Shown here piece after piece: positions 1-9,684 of a stretch of DNA of 26,842 nt (positions within the stretch are counted from its first letter, which is position 1; each line of letters begins with the position of its first letter). The stretch lies in assembly GCA_022592435.1 (NCBI GenBank), contig JABYQS010000371.1:1-26842 (forward strand). Direction: 5' to 3'. Below the pieces are notes generated by a model that saw nothing but the letters and a program-made list of their open reading frames with translations, did no database searches and was not told the origin of the DNA. The DNA comes from Cerioporus squamosus. Lineage: Eukaryota > Basidiomycota > Agaricomycetes > Polyporales > Polyporaceae. Both the position numbers and the translations under genes were made by a program.

Positions 1-433
1 CTTGGAGCACGGGATGTAACATGCACCCCCATCTCGGCACCCCCCATCCTAGCGCCACGCAGGCACATCCCACGAGACAAAACACCCACGCCACACACGG
101 GCACCCTTAACGCCGGAGGAGGAAATGACGTAGGGTCGGCAGTCAGGAGCATAAGGAAAATGATAGGATTCCACCCGAACCATGGGAGATAAAGGAAGAC
201 CCGGACAGAGCGGGCTGGACCAATTCTATCACGGATAGACAGGTGCCAGTTGTGCGCTCCATATGCAAAGAGAATACCGAATGTAAATGACCTTCAACCC
301 GGATATGAAATGATACTATGGCAAATGATAGAACAAGTCAGCTAACAAGTCTGTGCACAAGACCGAATGGCAGTCACGAATGAGAACTAGTGTACCCCGC
401 ACCCACTGCGCGCTGAGAAGACTTCAGTCGCAC

Positions 434-460
434 AAGCGTATGCCGTACGCTTCGTCGAAG
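434..460. repeat. Palindromic motif, copy 1
   Basis: AAGCGTA at 434-440 and TACGCTT at 446-452 form a perfect 7-bp inverted repeat around a 5-nt loop. It is followed at 450-460 by a second small palindrome, CTTCG-T-CGAAG. The 13-nt core GCCGTACGCTTCG (442-454) recurs exactly at 666-678. Confidence 0.7.
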
Positions 461-663
461 TGTACGTGATAGAAGCCGAGAAGCAACGGAGAGGTCAAAC
501 TGTATTAAATGACCATGGAGATCGCGACCCCACAACCCGACTTGACGCGCACAACATACGACTCGGAATACGCAGGAAAGGGGTGCAGGACACCTGTATA
601 AACTGGAGAAACATGTATAAGCTGGAGTGGGTGAGCGAGTGCGCCAAAAAATCCTAAATGAAC

Positions 664-694
664 ATGCCGTACGCTTCGCAGAAGCGTATGGCAT
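664..694. repeat. Palindromic motif, copy 2: 14-bp hairpin
   Basis: ATGCCGTACGCTTC (664-677), a 3-nt loop, then GAAGCGTATGGCAT (681-694) form a 14-bp stem with one mismatched or wobble pair. It shares the core GCCGTACGCTTCG with copy 1. The 8-mer core also occurs inverted at 801-808 (GCGTACGG). Confidence 0.75.
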
Positions 695-1038
695 GGTACC
701 TAAAAAGAAGGTCGCATAAAAAGATGGAATCTTCGGCCATGAAGCGGCAGCCAGTAAGAATAAACCACAGAATAAACACATACACTGAGCAAATGGACCG
801 GCGTACGGCTTGCCACACTCCAGTCAGATACAAGCACGAAGCAATCCGCAGGGCACATGAGGCCGCTTGATTCGAACGGGGCAGACCCCGGCCAGCGAAG
901 TCATAAGCCGCGCCGGCCTCAAGACCTCTCAAACGCCCACTGTCGCGGCGGAAGCGGGCGAGAATGACGGCAAGAAGCGGTATCAGTGGATATAACTGAA
1001 CCGCGGAAGATGAGACTCACCCTACCCTGCCCCACCCC

Positions 1039-3665
1039 ATGGCTGACCCCGTCGACCGCACACCGCGCGCCCCGAACGAGCCCCACCTGCTCGACATGCT
1101 CGAGCCCTCCCCTCCGAGACCGCCGTCTGTCCCTCTAAACCAAGCGATGGCCTCGGACAACGCGCGTACAACTGGGTATGACCACCACGGCGTGCAGAGC
1201 CTCCTCTCCCTTCCCAAGATCCCCGAAGGACCCGGAGTGCTGCAGCCCCACACGGTGGCAGTGCCGCAGCCGGTAAGACCCGTGCCACCACATCGCGAAC
1301 AATCGCAGGCTGATATTACTACCATTGATATAGTACTCTCCCTTTGAACCACGAGGAGACCCCTCTGCTAGGATGGGAAACGCGTTCTCAAACCTCATGC
1401 ATGCCGCGGGGGATGACAAACCCGTGTCGCCCACGCCTCCGCCGCGCAGTACGTTTACTCTAGGCGAGACTCCGAAGAAGACTCAGAGCTCGATGAACGT
1501 GAGCACTATAAACTGGACATGGGTTAACGAAGCCCAAGCTAACTGAATCCCTCATCAAATAGTTCGGGCCGAGCACGCCATTCCCTGCAGCCTCCCTCGC
1601 CTATGGCAAGCAACCTTTCAAGTGCCAGAGGGCGCTCTCGTCCCCATCCCCCCCGCGTAACCTCCTCGCAAACCAGTACCCGGCGCGCGAGCACCCGGGC
1701 ACCATCCTCACGACGGGCCCGGAAGGAAGCACCCTAGCCGACTCACTATACGGCCCCCAAACTGCGGGCGCAACCATGGACCAGAGGCAACTCAAGCCGC
1801 AGCTCGTAAGCTCCCGCGAATACAACAACAGAGTACATTGGAAAGCGGCGACCATCTACCGGAACAGCACCGGCGTGGAGACATTCGAGTACCCGAAGCT
1901 CGTGCCGGGCGAGTCGTGTGTCGACCCACCCCCATCCCCGTTCCCTCCTGGCCATGAGCACGGTGATCAAGCGGCGTACCCCCATCCCCCTACTACCAGG
2001 ACGGATGCAAACCCCGTCGCTGCCCCACTCAACGAGCTGAGCTTCACGCAAGGCTCCGCAATCTCCCCGGAGACGTGGCAGTCGCTGATCCAGGACGATG
2101 ATGTCATGATCGACGCAGGAAGCGCGGACGCCCAGGGCGCGTACAACACCGGGAATAGACCCCAGACGAGCTCGGCCCGCTCGCTCTTCCCGGCGGGCTT
2201 CCCGATGGCGGGTTTCTTCAGGTCAACGAACCCCACGAGCGCCCCCGAGGCGCCTCCTGCTTTCCCACTTCAGAAGTGGAACCTTGTTGAAGCTGAACGA
2301 GCGGTGCAGAATACGCCCGCACACCCATACAGGCGTTGCATCAAGTCCCCTGCCCCAGAGAGGAGCAGGCAGCTCTTCCGCACGGACTACTACCAGGATA
2401 TGAAGCAGTACCCGCAGCTCGACCCGCTCCAGCCAGCGGCTAACCAGGCAGTCGCCCGCACACGCACGCAGCTGGCGCAGGAAATGCTTCCGACCACGCA
2501 CGTCCCCCCGCCCCCTAGACCCTTCCCCGCCGAGTTCTCCCCCCAGATCTCGTGGCAGGCGATGAGCGCGGTGAACGCACGCCCCCCAGTCGACGAGGAC
2601 TCGATGATGCGGATGCCGCCGGAGGGCGGCCCGCGTATCCACAGCGATAGCGCGAGGGGCCCCTTCCGTGGCCTCGCGAAAGCGCGCGTGGACTACATCC
2701 TCAGCCTTCCGAAGGAGAGGACGATCAAATACACCGTCTGGGGGTTCCCGAGCACGACTTCGGACCCCATCGACGTCCTCTACGGCTACGCCCAGGGACT
2801 CATCTCGAGATTCCTGAAGGGAGCGACAAACTTCAGAATTATCGCCCCCGAAGGCGAGTGGGGAAGGAAGGTGGCCCCGAACTCCCTGAACGCCCCGGGG
2901 ATGTGGATCGTCACCGAGCTCACCCCAGCACAAGCGACGGCGCTGGCTGACCAACAGTGCCTCAGCACCCCGGAGATCACCCTCTTCTGCTCCCGAACGG
3001 CGCTCGAGAACCCCCAATTCCTTCTTCGAGCGGGCCAGTTCATCAGCAAGGATCCCGAGCTGATCCTCGACACCATCCGCAATGCATTCGTCGAGCCCGT
3101 CATGAGAGCGCGCATCACTGCCCTCCTGCGCCAAAACCCGAACTACGCTGGAATGGACGCCGAACAAGCTTTCCTGCGCTTCCTCACGACGATCGAGATG
3201 GACATCAAGGAGACCCGCACCGGTGGGCTTTTCCCCAAAACCGAGATCGTCGTCTCCGTCTACTGCGACCCGCCGACCACAAACCCCGAGCGATGGCTCG
3301 AGTGGGCGCGCGAATTCCGTGCCGTGAAGCTCCAGCACCCGACGTTCCTCAACTCGGCTGTCGTCCTCCCGCCCATCCGATGCGCCGGGTGCCACAGTGT
3401 GGACCACTACCTGGATCAGTGCGAGTGGCCTGAAATGTCGGACTGGCGTGCCCCACTCCCGAACTCGTCAACCGCGTCGTCCGTCTTTGACTGGAACACC
3501 TACAGCAGGGCGTCGTCCTCTGCTGACAGGGCGGGCCCGTCCACCAACAGGCACAACGACGATCCCCATGGTAATCGTCGAGGAGGTCGTGGGGGCAGAG
3601 CCACCCCGAACCAGGGAGGAAACCGGGGTTTCGGAAGAGGTTTCGGGAGGGACCAAGGTGCGTAA
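1039..3665 (+). CDS. LINE ORF1, gag-like nucleic-acid-binding protein, spliced
   Basis: ORF1 proteins bind the element's RNA and form the retrotransposition particle. My model has three exons: 1039-1272, 1334-1498 and 1563-3665, giving 833 residues. Both introns (1273-1333, GTAAGA..GATATAG; 1499-1562, GTGAGC..AAATAG) are phase 0 and of typical length. The second has a GCTAAC branch site. Read unspliced, the frame is broken by stops; the last exon alone is open from 1563, with an internal ATG at 1776. The start at 1039 sits in a good context (ACCCCATGG). A CCHC knuckle (C740, C743, H748, C753) is followed by an Arg/Gly-rich tail, both fitting RNA binding. The N-terminal 300 residues are Pro-rich and look disordered. 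Codons are mostly C/G-ending, unlike ORF2. A shorter unspliced product from 1776 (629 residues) is the alternative. Confidence 0.8.
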
Positions 3666-4347
3666 CTGTGCATGTGTTTGCTGCCGTACCGCTAGCCCTG
3701 GTCGCCGGTCTCATCCATCTCCCCCCTCGTTGTTGATATGCGACTCGTGATGAGTCTGTAACTGCGCTGTCTTGCCTCGCCTTCATCTTGTGTACACACG
3801 CTGCCACACCCAACCCACCCGTACATAATATCGCCACGCCCACGGACCCTCGCCCTGCATACTCTCTGTACAAACCTGCTCGCTGTCGTCAAACCCGTAT
3901 AACCCCTGCCGCCCTGACCCACTTGATCACCGCATTGAACACGCATACCACTCATATAGAACGGACTAAAACGATAACCCATAACTACGTAGCTCCCGAG
4001 CACCGGAGACCATGATCTTGCTCGCGAGGCGACGCTGCCGCCACCCATAACCATAGCACACATATAGCAGTACCTCTTGCAGTACATAGTGTTACTCACG
4101 CCCGTAGGCCCTGCAGATAGTGACGATCTGCTGTGGCGCAGTTCTGATAAATTGTACAACACGTTGACCCTACACGCTGACCCCCTCTGGATTGAACGTA
4201 ACTACAAGTCAACGGCGTGCGAGGAATTTACTGGCCTAGTAACATAGGAACAGGAACTCGCTACGCCCAGCAGGCCTATCTGCGCGAGACCTATTTAGGT
4301 ACAGTGGCCGCGCAATGCTATGAAAATAGCACACCCCCGCTGCCCCG
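3666..4347. other. Spacer between LINE ORF1 and ORF2
   Basis: No supported coding sequence lies in these 682 nt, and stops occur in all forward frames. The stretch after the ORF1 stop is pyrimidine-rich and resembles a 3' UTR. A GT donor-like site (GTGCGT) begins at 3658, just before the ORF1 stop, but I found no acceptor that would join ORF1 in frame to ORF2. LINE ORFs are often much closer together, so this gap is long. Confidence 0.5.
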
Positions 4348-7300
4348 ATGACTGGGTATGTCATCTATACGCCTGGCATGGTTGTACCTGGCGATGAACA
4401 AGCAACTGCGAACACACATATAACTCAGAACATAACAAACACGGTCAAATCTTCGGTACTGGATACACAATGCCCTGGCGCGGCTGGAACGCGCATGAGT
4501 GCGGCCGCTACTCCTGTGTGTAATGAAAGCAGCGCTAGGATAGGTGGTGGCCCTCACCCAGGCGAAAGGGGGGATAACCTGAGTAACGGGGCGAGCAACT
4601 GGCGCGGCGAAACGAATGCTGGGGGTAGCCCACCATCGGGGATCCAGCACGGTCAGCGGAGACCCGGTGGGACAGCGAGACCTAGCAAACCAATTGGAAG
4701 GCACACGAGGGCGACACTTACTGTTGGCACCCTAAATATGCGTGGGGCTGGGCAAGCGGCTCAAGGAGGTATCGGGGAGAAATGGCTGAGTATAAACCAA
4801 ATCATTAGAGACGAAAAGATTGCGATACTAGGGCTGCAGGAAGCGCACCTCCTAGAATCGAAAGTGGATCAGATAAACGAATTATTCCAGTCAACAATGA
4901 AGGTATACGCCACAGAGGACCCGGAGAACCCAGTGGGGGCAAGAGGAGTCGCCGTGGCAATAAATAAAAGACTAGTTGACTCGGAAACGGTGGAAGCAAG
5001 GACAATAATCCCTGGTCGGGCCATAGAAGTGAAAGTAAAGTGGTCGAAGAACAAATACTTCACCATACTGACAGTATACGCACCGAATGAACATAATGCG
5101 AACACAGAGTTCTGGAAGAAACTGGGAAGGATGAGGAGCACCCGCCCTAACATAATACTAGGCGACTTCAACGTGGTTGAGTCCTCGATAGACAGATACC
5201 CTGCCAGGTACGACCCGGAGGCACCGGTCGAAGCACTAATGGCTTTGAATCAGAAGTGGAACATGATAGATGAATGGAGAAACACGCACCCAAGTGAGAT
5301 CCAATACACGTACCTACAACAGGCAACGCATAGCCAGTCTAGAATAGATCGAATCTACCTCGATCCCTGGATGAGGAAGAACGCAACGGAGTGGGCTACC
5401 CGGGGACCGGGCATCCCCACGGACCACCGAATGGTCACCTGCACCCTTGCAAATAGAGAAAAGCCCTTTATAGGAAAGGGGCGATGGAGAATGCACCAAA
5501 TGCTACTGGACGATAGCGCCTTCCTGAAAGAAGTCAAAACAAAAGGAATTGAGCTCCGGAACCGAATGGCTGGAATGGGCGTACGCACGGAGGAGAACAA
5601 CCCCCAAAAAATGTACGCAAAGTTCAAAGAAGAGGTCCGAAACCTCGCCCGAGACATGGCGAAAGCAAAAGTCCCTAAAATAAGTAAGGAACTGGACAAG
5701 TTGAAGGCGGATGCTACGAGAGCGAATAAGGCTGCAGCGGATAAGGAAAGCAACGAGGAGAGAGCGAAAGAAGCCGCACAGGAAGCGGCGCTACTGCAAG
5801 ACAGAATTGCAGAGCTCGAGATGAGGAAGTTCGGGGCAAAGAGGGTCGCGGTGGCGGCGAGAGATTGGCTAGAAGGAGAAACCATCAGTAAATACTGGAT
5901 GAGACTTAACAAGTCAATGGCGGCGGACGAAACGATATACGAACTTGCGACCCATGAAGCGAACGGAACCCCGTACGAAGCGAGATCCGATAGAATGGCC
6001 GAAATAGCCAAGAAACACTACGATCACGTCCAGGACGACGAAAACAAGCCAACCCTGAATGAACATGTGGAAGCGACCAAGAGAGTACTCGATAAATCAA
6101 TGCCGCGTCTGACAGAAACCCAGAATAATGACATGGCAGAGAAAATAGGAAGCCTTGAAGTCAAGGTAGCCATACTGGAGGCAGCAAGCGGCAAGGCCCC
6201 CGGGATGGATGGGATGCCAACAGAGTTGTGGAAAAACTTACTAAAGATGCACGAAACGGACTCCGGCAGGAGGAAACCGGCTTTCGACGTAGTAGGAACC
6301 ATGCGAGATGTCTTCAGGGACATCGTCGACTTCGGTGTAGACCCAGCCACTGAGTTTTCCCTTGGTTGGATCTGTCCGATCTACAAGAAGAAGGACCAAA
6401 GGGAAATCAGCAACTACAGACCGATAACCCTCCTCAATGCAGACTACAAGATTCTCACCAAAGTCCTTGCGAACAGGCTAGCTGAGGTAGCGAGTGACAT
6501 AGTCCATCCGGACCAAGCAGGATTTGTGCCTGGTAGGAGGATACAACACCAGACCAAGCTCACAAAGCAAGTAATCGATCTATGCGAGGCCGAAGAGATC
6601 AATGGTGCGATAATAGCACTCGACCAAGAGAAAGCATACGACAAAATTGACCACGCATACCTGTGGATGGTCCTCAAACATCTCAACTTTCCCATGGTGT
6701 TTATCGATACGATCAAGAGACTGTATGCTGGAGCGAAGAGCTTAGTCGCGATAAATGGAGTCATGAGCCGACCGTTTGAAATTGTAAGGGGCATGAGACA
6801 AGGGGACCCCATGTCCTGCATACTCTTCGACTTGGCAATAGAACCGCTAGCGGTAGCACTGAGAAACTCACCACTTAGAGGGCTAGAAATGCCAGGACTA
6901 CCCGAGAGACTAATCACGTCGCTATTTGCGGACGACACGACAGTATACATCCACGAAACTGACTCGTATCAGGACCTGGAAGGAATATTAAGTAGCTGGT
7001 GCCATGCCGCCAGAGCAAAGTTCAACGTACCTAAAACGGAGGTCATACCCGTCGGATCGAGCGACTACAGAGAAATGGTGAGGTCGACAAGGAAACTATC
7101 AGACTCGGACGGTCCCATACCGACGGAAGTCAACATCGTGCCAGAAGGGGTGGCAGTGAGATCCCTTGGAGCATGGATAGGAAATGGTATAGATGACACG
7201 ATGCCATGGATACCTATCATCGAAAAAATCAGTGCAAACCTCGAGAAGTGGGCGAAACGCCGCCCGACGATGAAGGGCAAGAAACTCATCGTGGGACTAG

Positions 7301-8745
7301 AAGTAGGAAGCAGAACCCAATACCTAGCGATGGTTCAGACGATGCCGAAAAGCGTAGAAGAGAAACTCACAAAACTGATTCGGAGTTTCGTATGGGACGG
7401 GAAGAAACACCCCCCGATAAACCTGGACGCACTCGCAAGGCCTGTTTGCGAAGGAGGCATTGGACTGCTAGATCTTAAAGCCAGGAACGAAGCGATTGAC
7501 CTAATCTGGCTAAAGGAATACCTGAACCTATCCGGTGGAAGACCAAAGTGGGCTACCGTTGCGGACACTCTCTTCAGCAGAGCCGGGGTGAACCGATCGC
7601 GTGAACCGGGAAATGACCTGTACAAGAACCCGTTCCTGCAGTCTTGGAATGCGTCAACGCATCATGCTAGGAAACTACCTGCTGACCTCATAAGATTAGT
7701 GAAAGTGGGAGAAAAGCACAAAGTTCGAGTCGCGGTGAGAAACCCAGATGAAGCCCTGAAGGGCCTCATGCCGGGATGGTACCACATAGGCACCCTTCCC
7801 GGGAGACAAGTCAATAACTCGACATCAGGGAAATGCCTGAGGGACAATCACCGAGCAATAACCATTGCGGACTGCAGAACAATTGCGGGAAGGCTTGAGA
7901 ACGGAAGAAATCACAGAACGAATGCAACGTGCACATGCTATGACTGCGAGAGAGACAGAACCGTGAACAACTGCGATAACCCGCAGCGGTGTGCAACGGC
8001 TGCAAAGAAGATTGTCGACAGACTAATGCTAATCTGGAAGCCTGAAAATGAACAAGCCCATGACGGGCTAACCTTGGGCACAGCTGAACGAAGACAGAAC
8101 CACGCCGCGCGAAGGAAAGGTGATCCCATCACATTCAACCCCACGATAACTGCGAGGGCCCCGCTAGCGACGGTCTTCAGAGTCTTCGTCGACGAAGAAG
8201 ACGACGGCGACATGGGACCCACGAGGCGACCTCCCAAACCATTCAACGTAGAGCCAGAAAAGGTCACGGTCTACACGGACGGATCGGCCACAGACGGAGA
8301 TGCCAAAGGGCCAAGAGCGGGCTATGGCATATGGTGCGAAGATAACCAAACCCTAAATGAAGGAAAACGAGTCCCCCCGAACTATATACAGACGAACCAA
8401 ACCGCTGAGGTATACGCAGTCGCCGCGCTAGTAGCCAAGATCCCGCCCTTTGCCCCCGTGCACATAATATCGGACTCGAAATACATGATCGATGGACTTA
8501 CCCTAGAATGCCACAAGTGGGAGGAGCGTGGATGGATTGATGTCGAGAACGCAGATGTCTTCCGCGATACCCTAGCAAGGCTAAGAGCGCGAAGTGCACG
8601 AACTACGTTCCAGTGGGTCAAAGGACACACGGACGTCCGAGGGAATGAGGAAGCAGATAAATTGGCAAAGCTGGGGGCAGAAACGATCTGGCAAGAAACG
8701 GATAAGCTCCCTGAACCGAAAAAAGGTACCTACAAAATGGGGTAG
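4348..8745 (+). CDS. LINE ORF2: endonuclease, reverse transcriptase, RNase H
   Basis: This 1465-residue protein nicks the target DNA and copies the element RNA at the nick. The N-terminal 120 residues look disordered. An APE-type endonuclease spans about 124-365 (GTLNMRG, LGLQEAH, LGDFNV near 272, SRIDRIYLD, DHRMV near 362). The reverse transcriptase spans about 660-925, with the catalytic FADD at 860-863. A cysteine-rich patch follows near 1192-1216 (CTCYDC and further Cys), as in other basidiomycete LINEs. RNase H fills about 1305-1445, with D1311, E1354, D1376 and D1437 all present and the KGHTDVRGNEEAD motif intact. The frame is open from 4330 and the first ATG is 4348. Codons are A-rich (many ATA, AGA, GAA), unlike ORF1 and the host genes. 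It ends at a TAG right after RNase H, while the expected C-terminal finger continues in another frame. Confidence 0.93.
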   Translation: MTGYVIYTPGMVVPGDEQATANTHITQNITNTVKSSVLDTQCPGAAGTRMSAAATPVCNESSARIGGGPHPGERGDNLSNGASNWRGETNAGGSPPSGIQHGQRRPGGTARPSKPIGRHTRATLTVGTLNMRGAGQAAQGGIGEKWLSINQIIRDEKIAILGLQEAHLLESKVDQINELFQSTMKVYATEDPENPVGARGVAVAINKRLVDSETVEARTIIPGRAIEVKVKWSKNKYFTILTVYAPNEHNANTEFWKKLGRMRSTRPNIILGDFNVVESSIDRYPARYDPEAPVEALMALNQKWNMIDEWRNTHPSEIQYTYLQQATHSQSRIDRIYLDPWMRKNATEWATRGPGIPTDHRMVTCTLANREKPFIGKGRWRMHQMLLDDSAFLKEVKTKGIELRNRMAGMGVRTEENNPQKMYAKFKEEVRNLARDMAKAKVPKISKELDKLKADATRANKAAADKESNEERAKEAAQEAALLQDRIAELEMRKFGAKRVAVAARDWLEGETISKYWMRLNKSMAADETIYELATHEANGTPYEARSDRMAEIAKKHYDHVQDDENKPTLNEHVEATKRVLDKSMPRLTETQNNDMAEKIGSLEVKVAILEAASGKAPGMDGMPTELWKNLLKMHETDSGRRKPAFDVVGTMRDVFRDIVDFGVDPATEFSLGWICPIYKKKDQREISNYRPITLLNADYKILTKVLANRLAEVASDIVHPDQAGFVPGRRIQHQTKLTKQVIDLCEAEEINGAIIALDQEKAYDKIDHAYLWMVLKHLNFPMVFIDTIKRLYAGAKSLVAINGVMSRPFEIVRGMRQGDPMSCILFDLAIEPLAVALRNSPLRGLEMPGLPERLITSLFADDTTVYIHETDSYQDLEGILSSWCHAARAKFNVPKTEVIPVGSSDYREMVRSTRKLSDSDGPIPTEVNIVPEGVAVRSLGAWIGNGIDDTMPWIPIIEKISANLEKWAKRRPTMKGKKLIVGLEVGSRTQYLAMVQTMPKSVEEKLTKLIRSFVWDGKKHPPINLDALARPVCEGGIGLLDLKARNEAIDLIWLKEYLNLSGGRPKWATVADTLFSRAGVNRSREPGNDLYKNPFLQSWNASTHHARKLPADLIRLVKVGEKHKVRVAVRNPDEALKGLMPGWYHIGTLPGRQVNNSTSGKCLRDNHRAITIADCRTIAGRLENGRNHRTNATCTCYDCERDRTVNNCDNPQRCATAAKKIVDRLMLIWKPENEQAHDGLTLGTAERRQNHAARRKGDPITFNPTITARAPLATVFRVFVDEEDDGDMGPTRRPPKPFNVEPEKVTVYTDGSATDGDAKGPRAGYGIWCEDNQTLNEGKRVPPNYIQTNQTAEVYAVAALVAKIPPFAPVHIISDSKYMIDGLTLECHKWEERGWIDVENADVFRDTLARLRARSARTTFQWVKGHTDVRGNEEADKLAKLGAETIWQETDKLPEPKKGTYKMG

Positions 8746-9536
8746 CTCTTATCGCGGTCACCCAAAGCCTAGCATATAGAGGGATCTTGAGATCGAATAA
8801 AGATGGGAAGAGGCCGGCCACCGAGGAAATGACGGGGCGGGTCATCGAGACCATATTGAACCTAACAGGCAAGAGAACCACGGAAGCAATGCTGTGGAAA
8901 TCGATGAGACATCGGGACGTAGCAAGGAAGATCAGTGAGTTCCTATGGAGATGCATGCACGACTCACTGAAGGTAGGCCCATACTGGAAACATGTGAAGG
9001 GTTTTGAAGAGAGGATGGTCTGCACGGTGTGTGGTGTGAGTGAAACTATAGAGCACCTGCTCGTCGACTGTGAATCGGAAGCGACGATGGAGATAAGGAG
9101 ACTCCTGACCATGATCCTAAGAAAAAAGGTGGGCAAACCCGTGAACCTTCCTCTGGGAGCACTCCTAGGAGCAACAACGCGATCTATGGCGATGAGCAAC
9201 GAAGATGCGGTTCCAGCAGTTGACAGATTCTGCAAGATCGCGATCACTGAATCGGTGTACCTCATCTGGAAGCTGAGATGCGCAAGAACAATCGAATTCG
9301 CGGAAGACACAGCGAAGTGGCACTCGGCTAGCGAAACGAGAGGGAAATGGTATGCGTGTCTGAACAGGAGACTAGCTCTTGAAAGAAACCTCACATACAA
9401 AAGACTCGGGGACAAGGCGCTACCGAGAGGACTAGTTGAAGGAACCTGGAGTGGGGTCTTGAACGTCCCAATGCAGCAACAAGAACACTGGATGAGGCTA
9501 AAGGGGGTTTTAGTGGGTAGACTCGATGACGGATGA
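8715..9536 (+). CDS. ORF2 C-terminal part with zf-RVT-type zinc finger, out of frame
   Basis: This frame is open from 8715; its first ATG is at 8787, giving 249 residues. It holds the segment that normally follows RNase H in basidiomycete LINE proteins: a block reading TQSLAYRGI, a helical stretch with FLWRCMHD, and a C-x2-C-x7-H-x4-C zinc finger at about 9021-9071 (CTVCG..EHLLVDC) as in the reverse-transcriptase zinc-binding family. The codon style matches ORF2. It is in the -1 frame relative to ORF2 and overlaps its last 31 nt. The likely cause is a one-base loss in the A6 run at 8719-8724 or the G4 run at 8739-8742; programmed frameshifting is less likely. It is probably not an independent gene. 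Confidence 0.8.
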   Translation, partial: TEKRYLQNGVALIAVTQSLAYRGILRSNKDGKRPATEEMTGRVIETILNLTGKRTTEAMLWKSMRHRDVARKISEFLWRCMHDSLKVGPYWKHVKGFEERMVCTVCGVSETIEHLLVDCESEATMEIRRLLTMILRKKVGKPVNLPLGALLGATTRSMAMSNEDAVPAVDRFCKIAITESVYLIWKLRCARTIEFAEDTAKWHSASETRGKWYACLNRRLALERNLTYKRLGDKALPRGLVEGTWSGVLNVPMQQQEHWMRLKGVLVGRLDDG

Positions 9537-9597
9537 CCGGAACGTACAGCAGATCTGAGGAGTCCCACACTGATTCGTGCGTAAGCATTCCCCTGGT

Positions 9598-9624
9598 GCG
9601 GTAGCCCTAGGGCTGCTGAGCCGC
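9598..9624. repeat. Palindromic stem in the LINE 3' UTR
   Basis: AGCCCTAGGGCT at 9603-9614 is a perfect 12-bp palindrome. GCGG (9598-9601) can pair with CCGC (9621-9624) around it. It lies 47 nt before the A tail, inside the 3' UTR (9537-9670). That is where LINE reverse transcriptases commonly recognise their template. Confidence 0.55.
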
Positions 9625-9670
9625 TAAAGCTGGATGCGGGCCGGGTTGGTCAGGCTCCAGTGAGCACCGC

Positions 9671-9684
9671 AAAAAAAAAAAAAA
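9671..9684 (+). repeat. A14 tail marking the 3' end of the LINE
   Basis: Fourteen A residues end the element, as expected after target-primed reverse transcription of a polyadenylated or A-tailed RNA. Host sequence begins at 9685. I did not find the flanking GATACCAGG repeated upstream, so no target-site duplication could be identified. Confidence 0.85.

Larger units (their letters stand above)
1..1038. other. Leader/flank of the LINE without a supported gene
   Basis: I see no convincing gene here. A frame is open from base 1 to a stop at 190-192, but it has no recognisable domain and may be chance. The stretch contains several copies of an 8-13 nt palindromic motif (annotated separately). 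It lies upstream of the first ORF1 ATG and could be the 5' UTR/promoter of the retroelement or older flanking DNA. I found no target-site duplication that would mark the element's 5' end, so the boundary is unknown. Confidence 0.5.
1039..9684 (+). mobile_element. Tad1-like LINE (non-LTR retrotransposon), 3' end complete
   Basis: The order is a gag-like ORF1 with a CCHC knuckle, then ORF2 with an APE-type endonuclease, reverse transcriptase and RNase H, then a C-terminal zinc finger, a short 3' UTR and an A14 tail at 9671-9684. This is the architecture of the fungal Tad1-related LINEs that copy themselves by target-primed reverse transcription. There are no long terminal repeats. All four RNase H acidic residues and the RT FADD box are present, so the catalytic core looks intact. 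The break between RNase H and the C-terminal finger is the one clear lesion. The start given is the first ORF1 ATG; the true 5' end is not visible and may lie further left or outside the window. The clade name is by resemblance only (Deceiver or Inkcap-type clades are alternatives). Confidence 0.88.

Noticed and set aside
1..192. Open frame running in from the left edge
   Set aside because: 63 codons without a recognisable domain or a visible start; not distinguishable from chance.
869..877. tRNA B-box-like GTTCGAATC on the minus strand
   Set aside because: The flanking bases cannot form a T-arm stem and there is no matching A box or cloverleaf.
2223..3407. 394-codon frame antisense to LINE ORF1
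   Set aside because: It mirrors the C/G-ending codons of ORF1 and is Arg/Glu/Val-rich, as antisense shadows are.
8726..8745. GT..AG segment of 20 nt whose removal would rejoin ORF2 and the zinc-finger frame
   Set aside because: Far too short for a spliceosomal intron. A 47-nt version ending at 8772 also restores frame but removes the conserved TQSL block.
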